Shown here piece by piece: positions 14,268 to 21,168 of a stretch of 21,168 nt of DNA. Below the pieces are notes generated by a model that saw nothing but the letters and a program-made list of their open reading frames with translations, had not been told where the DNA came from and ran no database searches. This stretch comes from JAWPNA01 sp045402695 (GTDB lineage Bacteria > Acidobacteriota > Polarisedimenticolia > JACPZX01 > DASXTC01): NCBI GenBank assembly GCA_045402695.1, contig JAWPNA010000128.1, forward strand, positions 1-21,168, read 5' to 3'. Made by a program: the position numbers and the translations under genes. Numbering within the stretch: the first letter of the stretch is position 1; each line of letters begins with the position of its first letter.

Positions 14268-16844
14268 ATGCGTCTGACGCCGGTTCACCGGGTCTCTTTG
14301 CGCTTGCTCTCGGCAGTCGTCCTGGCGGCGGTCCTCATTCCGGCCGCGCCCGCTTTTGGAATCGAGGCGCTCTCGATCTACCCCGCCTGGGTGCCCAAGA
14401 ACACACCTCCCGGCTTGGCCGTCTCGACCATTCGAGGGATGGGGTTCGCACCAGCCGCGACCGTGACGTTCGACGGGACCGCGGCGACGGTGACTTACGT
14501 GAACTCCAGGACGCTTCAGGTACAGGCCCCCACATCGTCGGTGGGAAAGGTCGCGAGGGTCGTCGTGGCCAATCCCGGCGGCGGATCGGATGACCTGTAT
14601 CCCTTCATCTACACCGACCAGAATTTCTACGTCTCGCCGACGGGCGACGATACCAACGCCGGCACGTCGCCCGCCTCCCCCAAGCGGACGATCCGCGGAG
14701 CCATCGAAGACGCCGACCCCAATGTCACGAACCTGATCCGCGTGGCGGCGGGCCGTTTTGGAGACAACAGTTTGCAGCTGCCGACCGGCACGGCGCTGGC
14801 GGGCGGGTTCAACTCCACGTTCACCGTGCGCGACGTGGACATGTTCGTCTCGGAGGCCGACGCGGCCGGCTTCGGCTACAACCTCCAGAGCTTCGGGCTC
14901 GGTGCGAAAGTGGTCGTGGACGGGCTCACGTTCGTGGGCGGGTTCCGCGACGGGGCCAGCGGCGGCGCGCTGGAGTTCGTGGGGGATCAGGTGGCCGTCA
15001 GCAACAACGTCATCGTGGGCGCCACCAGCTCGACCATGGGCGGCGGGATCTACCTGGGCTTCACGACCTCGTACGGCGGCAAGGTCTCCATCAGCAACAA
15101 CGTCATCATCGGCAACCGCAGTCACGCCGCCGCGGGCGGGGGGGTCGTCATCTATCCCTTCTACACCTCGGGCAACCTGGTGGAGGTGGCCATCAGCGAC
15201 AACTACATCGCAGGCAACCGATCGTACCTCTCGCGCGGCGGCGGGCTCGCCGTGCAGACCAACGCTTTCTACGGCTACAACCAGGTGAACCTCAAGATGG
15301 CGGGTAACTTCATCGTCGGCAACAGCGCGAAAGCGGGAGCGGGCGTGAACCTGGGCCTCACGACGCACACCGACGAGGTGAATCTGCTCGCCGACAACAA
15401 CGTGATCGCGATGAACAAGACCACCGGCAACGGAGGCGGCGTAACAGTCGGCGGAACGGGGGGCCTGAAGGGCTGGATCACAGGCTCCACCATCGCCTCC
15501 AACACGGCTGGCATCGGCTCCGCGGCCGGGCTCACGATCAGCCCCGGCGTGACGGTGGATCCTTCCTTCGCGCCGAAGGACCTGATCCTGTGGGGCAACA
15601 TATCGGACGACGCCGCCGGCGCGGTGAACCTCTCCTACTCCGATACGGGCGGCGGCGTGATGCCCGGAAGCGGCAACATCTCAGGCGATCCGAGGTTCGT
15701 CAAAGGACTCCACGGCAGGTTCTATCTCCAGCAGAACGACCCGAACCTGCCGGTCAGCGCCGCCGTGGACGTGGGGAGCGATACGGCGTCGGCGACCGGC
15801 AAGGACGGCCTCACGACCGCGACCGATGGCTCGGCGGATTCGAGCATGGTGGACATGGGGGCGCACTTCGAGCCGGCTCCGGCCGATTCGCCGGATCCGA
15901 TCCAGCTCACGCGGCTCGATCCCGATTCGGGTGACGTGGGCGGCTCGGACTGGGTGTTGCTGAGAGGCACCGGGTTCGATCCGGGAGCGCGTGTCAACTT
16001 CGGTGCGACCGAGGCGCCCAATACGATCTTCATTTCCGCCACGCGGATCCTGGCGCAGCCGCTGGTCCACGGCCCGGGCACGGTCGGTGTCACCGTCACA
16101 AACCCCGACAACACATCTGACACCATGGTGGGCGCCTATAGGTTTCTCGACAACACGCCACCGGTCTGGCTGAGCACGGTGGGCGCGCAGATCGCCCAAA
16201 GCCCTCGCGATTGCGTGCGCAGCGTCATCGTGGACTGGAACGAGGCGGAGGATGCCCTCACGCCTCCCGTCACGTACGAGGTGTACAAGTTCGAGTGCAC
16301 ACCGGTCGGGTCCGTGCCGCCGTGCACCAACTACTTCGACTTCATTCCCTCGGCCGCGAATCGGGTGGCGACCACATCCGAGATGTCCTACATCGACACC
16401 GATTTCATCGCATCAGGGACGACCGACCCGCAGTTCCTGTACATCGTGCGCGCCATCGACGCGGTCAATCCGGTGAATCGGGAGCTCAACTTCTCCAAAC
16501 GCCTCGCCACGGCGACCAAGAACACCAGTGATACGACTCCTCCGGCCGCCGTAGGCGAGACGCTCGACATCCCCACGGACAGTCTCATCGATTGGGCATT
16601 CTCGAGGGGGGCCGTGGCCTACCGCCTCTACCGGCAGACCGACGCCTCGACCTATGCGACTCCGGGTTCGCTCACGCCGCTCATCACGCTGAACGTTTCC
16701 AACAACGATCTGAACGGCGACGGATTCGTCGACACGCAGTATACCGATGCCACGGTGCCCTTCCCGGCGCAGGCCTTTTTCTACAAAGTGTCCGCGCTCG
16801 ATCCCTGTAACGTGGAGACCGTCGCGGCCGACGTGGCCCCGTAA
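14268..16844 (+). CDS. Large secreted protein: IPT/TIG, parallel beta-helix, IPT/TIG, FN3-like
   Basis: 858 residues. A Sec signal peptide (1 to about 31, ending A-P-A-F-G) is followed by an IPT/TIG immunoglobulin-like domain (about 32-113). From about 121 (Y-V-S-P-T-G-D-D-T-N-A-G-T) there is a DUF1565-type right-handed parallel beta-helix with recurring S-N-N-V-I-x-G-N, G-G-G and D-N-x-I-A coils to about 500. A second IPT/TIG domain (about 544-625) follows, then FN3-like strands to the end with a D-L-N-G-D-G-F-V-D segment resembling a calcium loop. Such proteins are cell-surface or exported and often bind or cleave polysaccharide; no lyase residues can be assigned. No C-terminal sorting signal is seen. 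ATG 14268 has AAGGAGAG about five bases upstream. Confidence 0.88.
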   Translation: MRLTPVHRVSLRLLSAVVLAAVLIPAAPAFGIEALSIYPAWVPKNTPPGLAVSTIRGMGFAPAATVTFDGTAATVTYVNSRTLQVQAPTSSVGKVARVVVANPGGGSDDLYPFIYTDQNFYVSPTGDDTNAGTSPASPKRTIRGAIEDADPNVTNLIRVAAGRFGDNSLQLPTGTALAGGFNSTFTVRDVDMFVSEADAAGFGYNLQSFGLGAKVVVDGLTFVGGFRDGASGGALEFVGDQVAVSNNVIVGATSSTMGGGIYLGFTTSYGGKVSISNNVIIGNRSHAAAGGGVVIYPFYTSGNLVEVAISDNYIAGNRSYLSRGGGLAVQTNAFYGYNQVNLKMAGNFIVGNSAKAGAGVNLGLTTHTDEVNLLADNNVIAMNKTTGNGGGVTVGGTGGLKGWITGSTIASNTAGIGSAAGLTISPGVTVDPSFAPKDLILWGNISDDAAGAVNLSYSDTGGGVMPGSGNISGDPRFVKGLHGRFYLQQNDPNLPVSAAVDVGSDTASATGKDGLTTATDGSADSSMVDMGAHFEPAPADSPDPIQLTRLDPDSGDVGGSDWVLLRGTGFDPGARVNFGATEAPNTIFISATRILAQPLVHGPGTVGVTVTNPDNTSDTMVGAYRFLDNTPPVWLSTVGAQIAQSPRDCVRSVIVDWNEAEDALTPPVTYEVYKFECTPVGSVPPCTNYFDFIPSAANRVATTSEMSYIDTDFIASGTTDPQFLYIVRAIDAVNPVNRELNFSKRLATATKNTSDTTPPAAVGETLDIPTDSLIDWAFSRGAVAYRLYRQTDASTYATPGSLTPLITLNVSNNDLNGDGFVDTQYTDATVPFPAQAFFYKVSALDPCNVETVAADVAP

Positions 16845-16855
16845 GCTGGGGAGGT

Positions 16856-16930
16856 TGGTGCCTCGGGGCGGAATTGAACCACCTACGCAGGGATTTTCAG
16901 TCCCTCGCTCTACCGATGAGCTACCGAGGC
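16856..16930 (-). tRNA. tRNA-Phe (anticodon GAA), CCA encoded
   Basis: 75 nt on the minus strand. The acceptor stem GCCTCGG/CCGAGGC pairs perfectly, with discriminator A73 and an encoded CCA at 16858-16856. The D stem is GCTC/GAGC, the anticodon stem AGGGA/TCCCT with loop CTGAAAA (anticodon GAA), and the T arm GGTGG-TTCAATT-CCGCC (one G-T pair). It lies 76 bases after recA on the same strand and 11 bases from the end of the convergent surface-protein gene. Confidence 0.97.
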
Positions 16931-16964
16931 ACCGGGCCGAACAACGGGATTTGAAGGGAGCCGC

Positions 16965-16993
16965 AAACTACCCGAACTCGCCCTCCCTGTCAA
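16965..16993 (-). promoter_or_regulatory. Candidate promoter of tRNA-Phe
   Basis: On the minus strand a perfect TTGACA (16993-16988), a 17-base spacer and a weaker TAGTTT (16970-16965), about 35 bases before the mature tRNA. It lies between recA and the tRNA, so the tRNA need not depend on recA transcription. Confidence 0.5.
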
Positions 16994-17006
16994 TCGAGAG
17001 CGACGG

Positions 17007-18155
17007 TCAGTGTCTTGAAGGGCGATCCGGAGGCACCTGCGAACCGCGGCCGCGCGCGTGCGGAGACGGATGCGAAGCCGGCTGCGGAGCCGGGGAGGGC
17101 AGGACCACCTTCGCCCTGTCTCCGTCTTCCGGCGAGGCGGCGGCGACCGGTGGCTTCCTTACCAGGCCGATCAGCGCGCGCAGTTTTGAATCCAGCTCCT
17201 CACGCACGTCGGGGTTCTCCTTCACGAAGACGCGCGCGTTCTCGCGACCCTGCCCGATCCTCATCTCTCCAAAGGACCACCAGGTGCCGCTCTTCTGGAT
17301 CAGCCCCTTCTCGAGGCCCAGGTCAAGAAGGTCGCCTTCACGCGAGATCCCCTCGCCGTAAATGATGTCGAACTCGCAGGAGCGGAACGGGGGAGCCATC
17401 TTGTTCTTCACCACCTTGGCCTTGGTGCGGTTCCCGATGACGTTCTCGCCTTCCTTGATCGAAGCCACCTTCCGGATGTCGATCCGAATCGACGTGTAGA
17501 ACTTGAGCGCGCGCCCGCCGGTGGTGGTCTCCGGGTTGCCGAAGAGAACGCCGATCTTCTCGCGTATCTGGTTGATGAAGATCAGGCAGGTGTTGGTCTT
17601 GGATACGACACCGGCCAGCTTGCGCATCGCCTGGGACATCAGGCGCGCCTGAAGACCCATGTGGCTGTCGCCCATTTCGCCGTCCAGCTCCGCCTTGGGA
17701 ACCAGGGCGGCCACGGAATCGATGACAACGACATCGATCGCGCCGGACCTCACCAGGACCTCGGAGATCTCGAGCGCCTGCTCACCGCTGTCGGGCTGCG
17801 ACACCAGCAGGTTGTCCACGTCCACGCCCAGCTTGCGCGAGTACTCCGGGTCCACCGCGTGCTCGGCGTCGATGAATGCGGCCATACCCCCTTTGCGCTG
17901 CGCCTCCGCGATCACGTGCAGCGCCAGGGTGGTCTTGCCGGACGACTCGGGGCCGAAGATCTCGACGATGCGGCCCCGTGGAAGGCCTCCGATACCCAGG
18001 CAGGCATCCAGAGAGATGCAGGTGGTCGAGATGGCGCTGACCTCCAGGATCTCCTTGCTGCCCAGCTTCATGATGGCGCCCTTGCCATGGTCCTTCTCGA
18101 TCTGGGCGAGCGCCGTCTCCACCGCCTTGGCCTTGTTATTCATCTCCTGTGCCAT
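17007..18155 (-). CDS. recA: RecA recombinase
   Basis: 382 residues. RecA binds single-stranded DNA as an ATP-dependent filament, exchanges strands in recombination and stimulates LexA self-cleavage. The Walker A loop is G68-P-E-S-S-G-K-T75, Walker B is V-V-V-I-D-S-V-A-A-L, and the MAW-type motif and N-Q-I-R-E-K-I-G-V loop are intact. The core ends near 325. The remaining tail is Pro-, Ala- and Arg/His-rich and closes RPSRH; the usual RecA tail is acidic and shorter (the family is typically about 350 residues). ATG 18155 has GAGGAG five to six bases before it. LexA is encoded at 2261-2866 in the same window. Confidence 0.98.
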   Translation of the reverse strand: MAQEMNNKAKAVETALAQIEKDHGKGAIMKLGSKEILEVSAISTTCISLDACLGIGGLPRGRIVEIFGPESSGKTTLALHVIAEAQRKGGMAAFIDAEHAVDPEYSRKLGVDVDNLLVSQPDSGEQALEISEVLVRSGAIDVVVIDSVAALVPKAELDGEMGDSHMGLQARLMSQAMRKLAGVVSKTNTCLIFINQIREKIGVLFGNPETTTGGRALKFYTSIRIDIRKVASIKEGENVIGNRTKAKVVKNKMAPPFRSCEFDIIYGEGISREGDLLDLGLEKGLIQKSGTWWSFGEMRIGQGRENARVFVKENPDVREELDSKLRALIGLVRKPPVAAASPEDGDRAKVVLPSPAPQPASHPSPHARGRGSQVPPDRPSRH

Positions 18156-18231
18156 GGAATCTCCTCAGATGTGGGGTTCACCAGGCGGAAGGTCGTCCTG
18201 CAGGTCCTCAGAGGCCGCAGTCAGGAACCGC

Positions 18232-18260
18232 ATTCTACTTCACGCTCCGGGCGATGTAAA
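18232..18260 (-). promoter_or_regulatory. Sigma70 promoter of recA
   Basis: TTTACA (18260-18255), a 17-base spacer and TAGAAT (18237-18232), five of six matches at each box, about 75 bases before the recA start. No familiar SOS box overlaps it. Confidence 0.65.
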
Positions 18261-18278
18261 TCGGCGGTTCATGCAGGA

Positions 18279-18305
18279 TCTTGATAAGAAGCCAGAAGAT
18301 CAAGA
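18279..18305. repeat. Inverted repeat between the divergent recA and transglycosylase promoters
   Basis: TCTTGAT (18279-18285) and ATCAAGA (18299-18305), exact 7-base arms 13 bases apart, lying just upstream of the recA -35 and about 40 bases upstream of the other promoter. Spacing suits a dimeric regulator. Confidence 0.4.
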
Positions 18306-18344
18306 AAGACCTGATATCCGCGGGCCTGATCCAGCAGTCACGGG

Positions 18345-18373
18345 TTGACAGTCACCGGATCGAAACGTATTAT
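18345..18373 (+). promoter_or_regulatory. Strong sigma70 promoter of the transglycosylase gene
   Basis: A perfect TTGACA (18345-18350), a 17-base spacer and TATTAT (18368-18373), the best match in the window. It lies in the 422-base gap 18156-18577, leaving a leader of about 200 bases. That leader holds a small hairpin, CCCG-TTCAG-CGGG (18554-18566), just before the ribosome site, and no riboswitch I recognise. Confidence 0.7.
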
Positions 18374-18577
18374 CGCGGTGCTTTTCACAACGGGATCTTT
18401 TTCCGGGCCGTTCGTCAGGCGGCGGTCTTTGGTTTCGACGCCTCCGGAATCTTGCCGGCCCAGGGAGAGATCATTCGGCAACAGCACGGGGGCGGGTCCT
18501 CAATTTCCCTCCGGCTCGGGAACATCAAGAGTCCCGCGAGCCCCCGGAGCCATCCCGTTCAGCGGGTGAGAGGTATT

Positions 18578-20692
18578 GTGGCACAGACCTCTTCGCGTCC
18601 TTCGGCCCCGAGCTTCACTCTGCGGATCTCCACTTCCTCCCTTCCCTCACGCGCCGCGCTGGTCGCGGTGCTTGGTTTCATGGTCGCCGGTTGCGCCGAC
18701 GGCCGCCGCGTGGCGCGAACCACGCCACAGCAAACTCCCGGTGAATCGGGCGGGACCCAGGGCGCATCCGCGGGCCCGAAGGAGACGCTGCCCGGCGGCG
18801 AATCCCAGGCGAGCGAGGCACGAGCGCAGGCCGAGCGGGAGGGCCAGGTTGAAGGAATCATCGCCGCGGCGCGCGAGCTGTACGACCAGGGGCTCGAGAC
18901 CATGCGCTCCGGTGACCTCGATCAGGCGCGCTCGCAGTTCGACGCCGCGGTGGCCGTGTTCACCAACTCCAGGGTGCCGGTGAGCGAGAGCCCGCGACTG
19001 CAGGAGGCGCTGGACACGCTCCAGGACGACATCGCGTCGCTCGAGCTGGACATTGAAGAGGCGCCGGGCGGAGTTCCGGATGCCGAGCCGTCGCCGGTGG
19101 AAAGACTCGAAGGGATCACGACGGAGCTGACCCCCGAGCAGGCGCAGAAAGAGATGGAGAAGGTCGGCCCCGAAGCTCAGGCGATCTCGTTCGACATCCC
19201 GATGATCGTCAATGAGAAGGTCCTGGGCTGGGTTGAGATCTTCAAGGAGCGTTCGCCATTCCGGAAATCCTTCGTGGGGGGCTACGAGCGCTACGGTTGG
19301 TACGAGCCGATGATCCACCGCATCCTCGAGGAAGAAGGGCTGCCGGCCGATCTCATCTACCTGGCGTTCCTCGAGAGCACCTACAAGACCAGCGCCTACT
19401 CGCGCGCGCGTGCCAAGGGAATCTGGCAATTCATGATCCCGACGGGCAGGGAATACGGCCTGAAGATCAACAGGTACGTGGACGAGCGCTCCCATCCGGA
19501 AAAGTCCACGCGCGCCGCCGCGCGGTACCTCAAGGACCTGTACGCGACGTTCGGTGACTGGCACTTGGCCATGGCCGCATACAACACGGGGGCCGGCAAC
19601 GTTCTCAGAGCGCAGAAGCGCAGCGGCAAGACCGCTTTCTGGGACCTTGCCAAGACGAGGCACATGCGGACCGAGACGAAGAACTTCGTACCCGCCATCC
19701 TGGCGCTCGCTCTGATGAGCAAGGACCCGGTCACCTACGGATTCGAGGCCGTCAAGCGCGGCCCCGAACTGCGGACGGATCGCGTGACGGTTGACGGCCC
19801 GACGAAGCTGTCGCTCGTGGCGCGGCTGGCGGGCGTCACAGAGGACGAGATCCGGTTCCTGAACCCTCACCTGCGCATGGGTGTGACCCCGCCGGGCGTG
19901 AAGGAGTATGAAGTGCTGGTGCCGCCAGGACGCGCGACTCAGTTCCTCGCCGCGTACGAGGTGCTCCCGGAGCAGGAGAAGCGCACCAAGCTGGCCCAGG
20001 TCCACAGAGTGGCGCGCGGGGAGACGCTTCAGACGATCGCGGGGCGATACGGGACGACGGTGCAGGACCTCGCCTCCGTGAACCGGCTCAAGAACCCGAA
20101 TCGGCTCAGCGTTGGGATGGAGCTGACCGTCCCGAGCCTGGGCGAAGTCTCCGCCCTGCGGATGACGTCGCGCGCGGCGTCGCGCGCGTCGCGGATGGGA
20201 GGGGCGTTTGCCGCCGAGCCGGATCGGCAGCCGGATCGAATGGAGGTCGGGCCCTACCATGTGATCCGGCGGGGTGACACGCTTTCGGCCATCGCGCGCA
20301 GCTACGGCGTCTCGTTGAAAAGCCTGCTCTCGTGGAACAGCATGACCGAGCGCACCGTGCTGAGGCCCGGGACTCGGATTCTCGTCAACGCCGGCTCTCT
20401 TCGCCGCTCCGACCTGCCGGTGGCTCCGCAGATGCCTGAACCGCGGGCGCCCGACCGCGCCGAGGCACCAACGATGGCCGTCTCGCAGGCCGGGATGGTG
20501 AGCGTCCCGGGAGGTGGGCAGGCGCCGCCCGATCCGGCCGGCGACAAGGTCGTCTACCGAGTCCGCCGCGGCGACAACCTCTTCCGCATCGCGCAGAAAT
20601 TCCGCACGTCGGTGGACAATCTCAAGGCGTGGAATAACATCCCCGGCGACTCGATCCGGGCCGGCGCAACCCTCACGATCTACCCAAACTGA
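18578..20692 (+). CDS. MltD-type lytic transglycosylase lipoprotein with three LysM domains
   Basis: 704 residues, against about 450 for E. coli MltD. The enzyme cuts peptidoglycan glycan strands, leaving 1,6-anhydroMurNAc ends. A signal peptide ends in a lipobox (M-V-A-G-C39). A TPR-like helix pair (about 90-130) and an acidic linker follow. The SLT catalytic domain has E266 in F-L-E-S-T-Y, G-I-W-Q-F-M-I-P-T-G and A-Y-N-T-G-A-G-N. After it come a degenerate LysM-like segment and three LysM domains (about 474-520, 559-604 and 658-703) that anchor it to peptidoglycan. GTG 18578 is chosen because GAGAGG precedes it and the lipobox then sits at a normal depth. The frame stays open back to 18281, but that would place the promoter inside the gene. 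Confidence 0.92.
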   Translation: MAQTSSRPSAPSFTLRISTSSLPSRAALVAVLGFMVAGCADGRRVARTTPQQTPGESGGTQGASAGPKETLPGGESQASEARAQAEREGQVEGIIAAARELYDQGLETMRSGDLDQARSQFDAAVAVFTNSRVPVSESPRLQEALDTLQDDIASLELDIEEAPGGVPDAEPSPVERLEGITTELTPEQAQKEMEKVGPEAQAISFDIPMIVNEKVLGWVEIFKERSPFRKSFVGGYERYGWYEPMIHRILEEEGLPADLIYLAFLESTYKTSAYSRARAKGIWQFMIPTGREYGLKINRYVDERSHPEKSTRAAARYLKDLYATFGDWHLAMAAYNTGAGNVLRAQKRSGKTAFWDLAKTRHMRTETKNFVPAILALALMSKDPVTYGFEAVKRGPELRTDRVTVDGPTKLSLVARLAGVTEDEIRFLNPHLRMGVTPPGVKEYEVLVPPGRATQFLAAYEVLPEQEKRTKLAQVHRVARGETLQTIAGRYGTTVQDLASVNRLKNPNRLSVGMELTVPSLGEVSALRMTSRAASRASRMGGAFAAEPDRQPDRMEVGPYHVIRRGDTLSAIARSYGVSLKSLLSWNSMTERTVLRPGTRILVNAGSLRRSDLPVAPQMPEPRAPDRAEAPTMAVSQAGMVSVPGGGQAPPDPAGDKVVYRVRRGDNLFRIAQKFRTSVDNLKAWNNIPGDSIRAGATLTIYPN

Positions 20693-20693
20693 A

Positions 20694-20718
20694 CCGCTGG
20701 AGTCATCGGCGGCGTTTT
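20694..20718 (+). terminator. Candidate terminator of the transglycosylase gene
   Basis: CCGCTG (20694-20699) pairs with CGGCGG (20707-20712), one G-T pair, seven-base loop, followed by CG and four T. It begins two bases after the stop. A further 12-base palindrome, GGCCCCGGGGCC, lies at 20721-20732. Confidence 0.4.
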
Positions 20719-20738
20719 GGGCCCCGGGGCCGTGCCGC

Positions 20739-21168
20739 TCAGTTCGCCAGCACCCATGTGGTCCACGCGGCCAGGCGCGAGACCCGCTCCAGGTCGTCCG
20801 GACGGATGGCCGAGGCGATGTCGCCGGGGAGGTGCAGCGAGCGGTAGTCCGCGGCGAAAAAGCCGCACGCCCGCACGCCGGCGAGGTGAAAGGGGAAGAA
20901 GTCGCTGCCATAGTCGAATGCGTAGGCATCGATGTCGCGAGACAGATCGAGGCCGAGCGCCGGCGCGAGGGCGGCGACAAGACGCCGCAGACCGGGATCG
21001 CGCGAGCCTCCGATGAGAAAGACGCGACCCTGATCTCCCGATCCGATGGAGTCCACGTTCACCATGGCCACTGGATCGAGCGCCATCTCCTCGAGCCGGC
21101 CCGCCATCGCCCGCGATCCGACCAGCCCCCACTCCTCGGCGTCGAAAGCGGCGAAAACCAGACTGCGC
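20739..21168 (-). CDS. M28-family zinc peptidase, C-terminal part
   Basis: About 142 residues of a gene that starts beyond the right edge. F-A-A-F-D-A-E-E-W-G-L-V-G-S-R, encoded near 21150-21110, is the M28 signature, in which the first Glu is the general base and the second a zinc ligand. N-V-D-S-I-G, then D-Y-G-S-D-F-F-P-F and the S-L-H-L-P-G-D segment supply the remaining metal-site region. M28 enzymes are aminopeptidases or carboxypeptidases, usually exported. The upstream zinc ligands and any signal peptide are outside the window. The stop is at 20741-20739, convergent with the transglycosylase. Confidence 0.88.
   Translation of the reverse strand, partial: RSLVFAAFDAEEWGLVGSRAMAGRLEEMALDPVAMVNVDSIGSGDQGRVFLIGGSRDPGLRRLVAALAPALGLDLSRDIDAYAFDYGSDFFPFHLAGVRACGFFAADYRSLHLPGDIASAIRPDDLERVSRLAAWTTWVLAN

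Noticed and set aside
13335..15368. A 677-codon open frame on the minus strand.
   Set aside because: It lies antisense to two better-supported genes with ribosome sites, one with clear domains; its product is low-complexity His/Arg/Val/Gly-rich sequence typical of GC-rich shadow frames.
2134..18300. A shared 8-mer ATCCTGCA in the upstream regions of lexA and recA as an SOS box.
   Set aside because: It is not palindromic, differs in position relative to each promoter, and a match of this length is not convincing.
20160..20210. A GCGTCGCGCGC-type repeat in the transglycosylase linker.
   Set aside because: Low-complexity Ala/Ser/Arg linker coding; no sign of a mobile or regulatory repeat.
18647..20980. 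A 777-codon open frame on the minus strand.
   Set aside because: Antisense to the transglycosylase, whose catalytic and LysM motifs are unmistakable.

Overview
The window is about 21 kb of GC-rich bacterial chromosome with dense coding, short intergenic gaps, a mix of ATG and GTG starts, sigma70-like promoters and ordinary use of TGA, TAA and TAG stops. Several gene types together (an HD-GYP sensor, a PilZ protein, a Tat-exported glycosylasparaginase-like enzyme, a TPR protein of the kind often attached to Ser/Thr kinases, and a GrdB-related redox protein) suggest an uncultured Acidobacteriota-like lineage. This is an inference from gene style, not from a marker phylogeny. There is no sign of phage, plasmid, insertion sequence or CRISPR.

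Layout. Bases 1-2866 (+): the 3' end of a cysteine desulfurase, overlapping an HD-GYP membrane phosphodiesterase, then lexA. Bases 2867-3123: a gap rich in inverted repeats. Bases 3124-4044 (-): a BtuF-like substrate-binding protein. Bases 4157-6146 (+): a PilZ protein and an exported coiled-coil protein in a two-gene operon, then an alpha/beta hydrolase that converges on and overlaps a thiolase (-, 6121-7383). Bases 7667-8047 (+): an unrecognised four-cysteine protein with an internal duplication, behind a sigma54-type promoter. A cluster of three hairpins separates it from a glycosylasparaginase-like Tat protein (-). Bases 9292-12432 (+): an MFS transporter that seems to lack a standard start codon, and a TPR membrane protein. 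Bases 12464-13204 (-): a gene interrupted by an in-frame TGA that reads best as a selenoprotein with a U-P-M-C centre and a SECIS-like hairpin just downstream. Bases 13341-16844 (+): a protein of unknown function and a large secreted IPT/beta-helix protein. Then tRNA-Phe(GAA) and recA (both -), and a LysM-rich MltD-type transglycosylase (+). The window ends in a truncated M28 peptidase (-).

How the genes relate. lexA and recA are the core pair of the SOS response and lie 14 kb apart; I could not identify a shared operator. HD-GYP and PilZ are the degrading and sensing ends of c-di-GMP signalling. The transglycosylase, PilZ operon and beta-helix protein all concern the envelope. The rest are mostly single-gene transcription units.

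The most notable items are the probable selenoprotein at 12464-13204 and the duplicated Cys-x9-Cys protein at 7667-8047.
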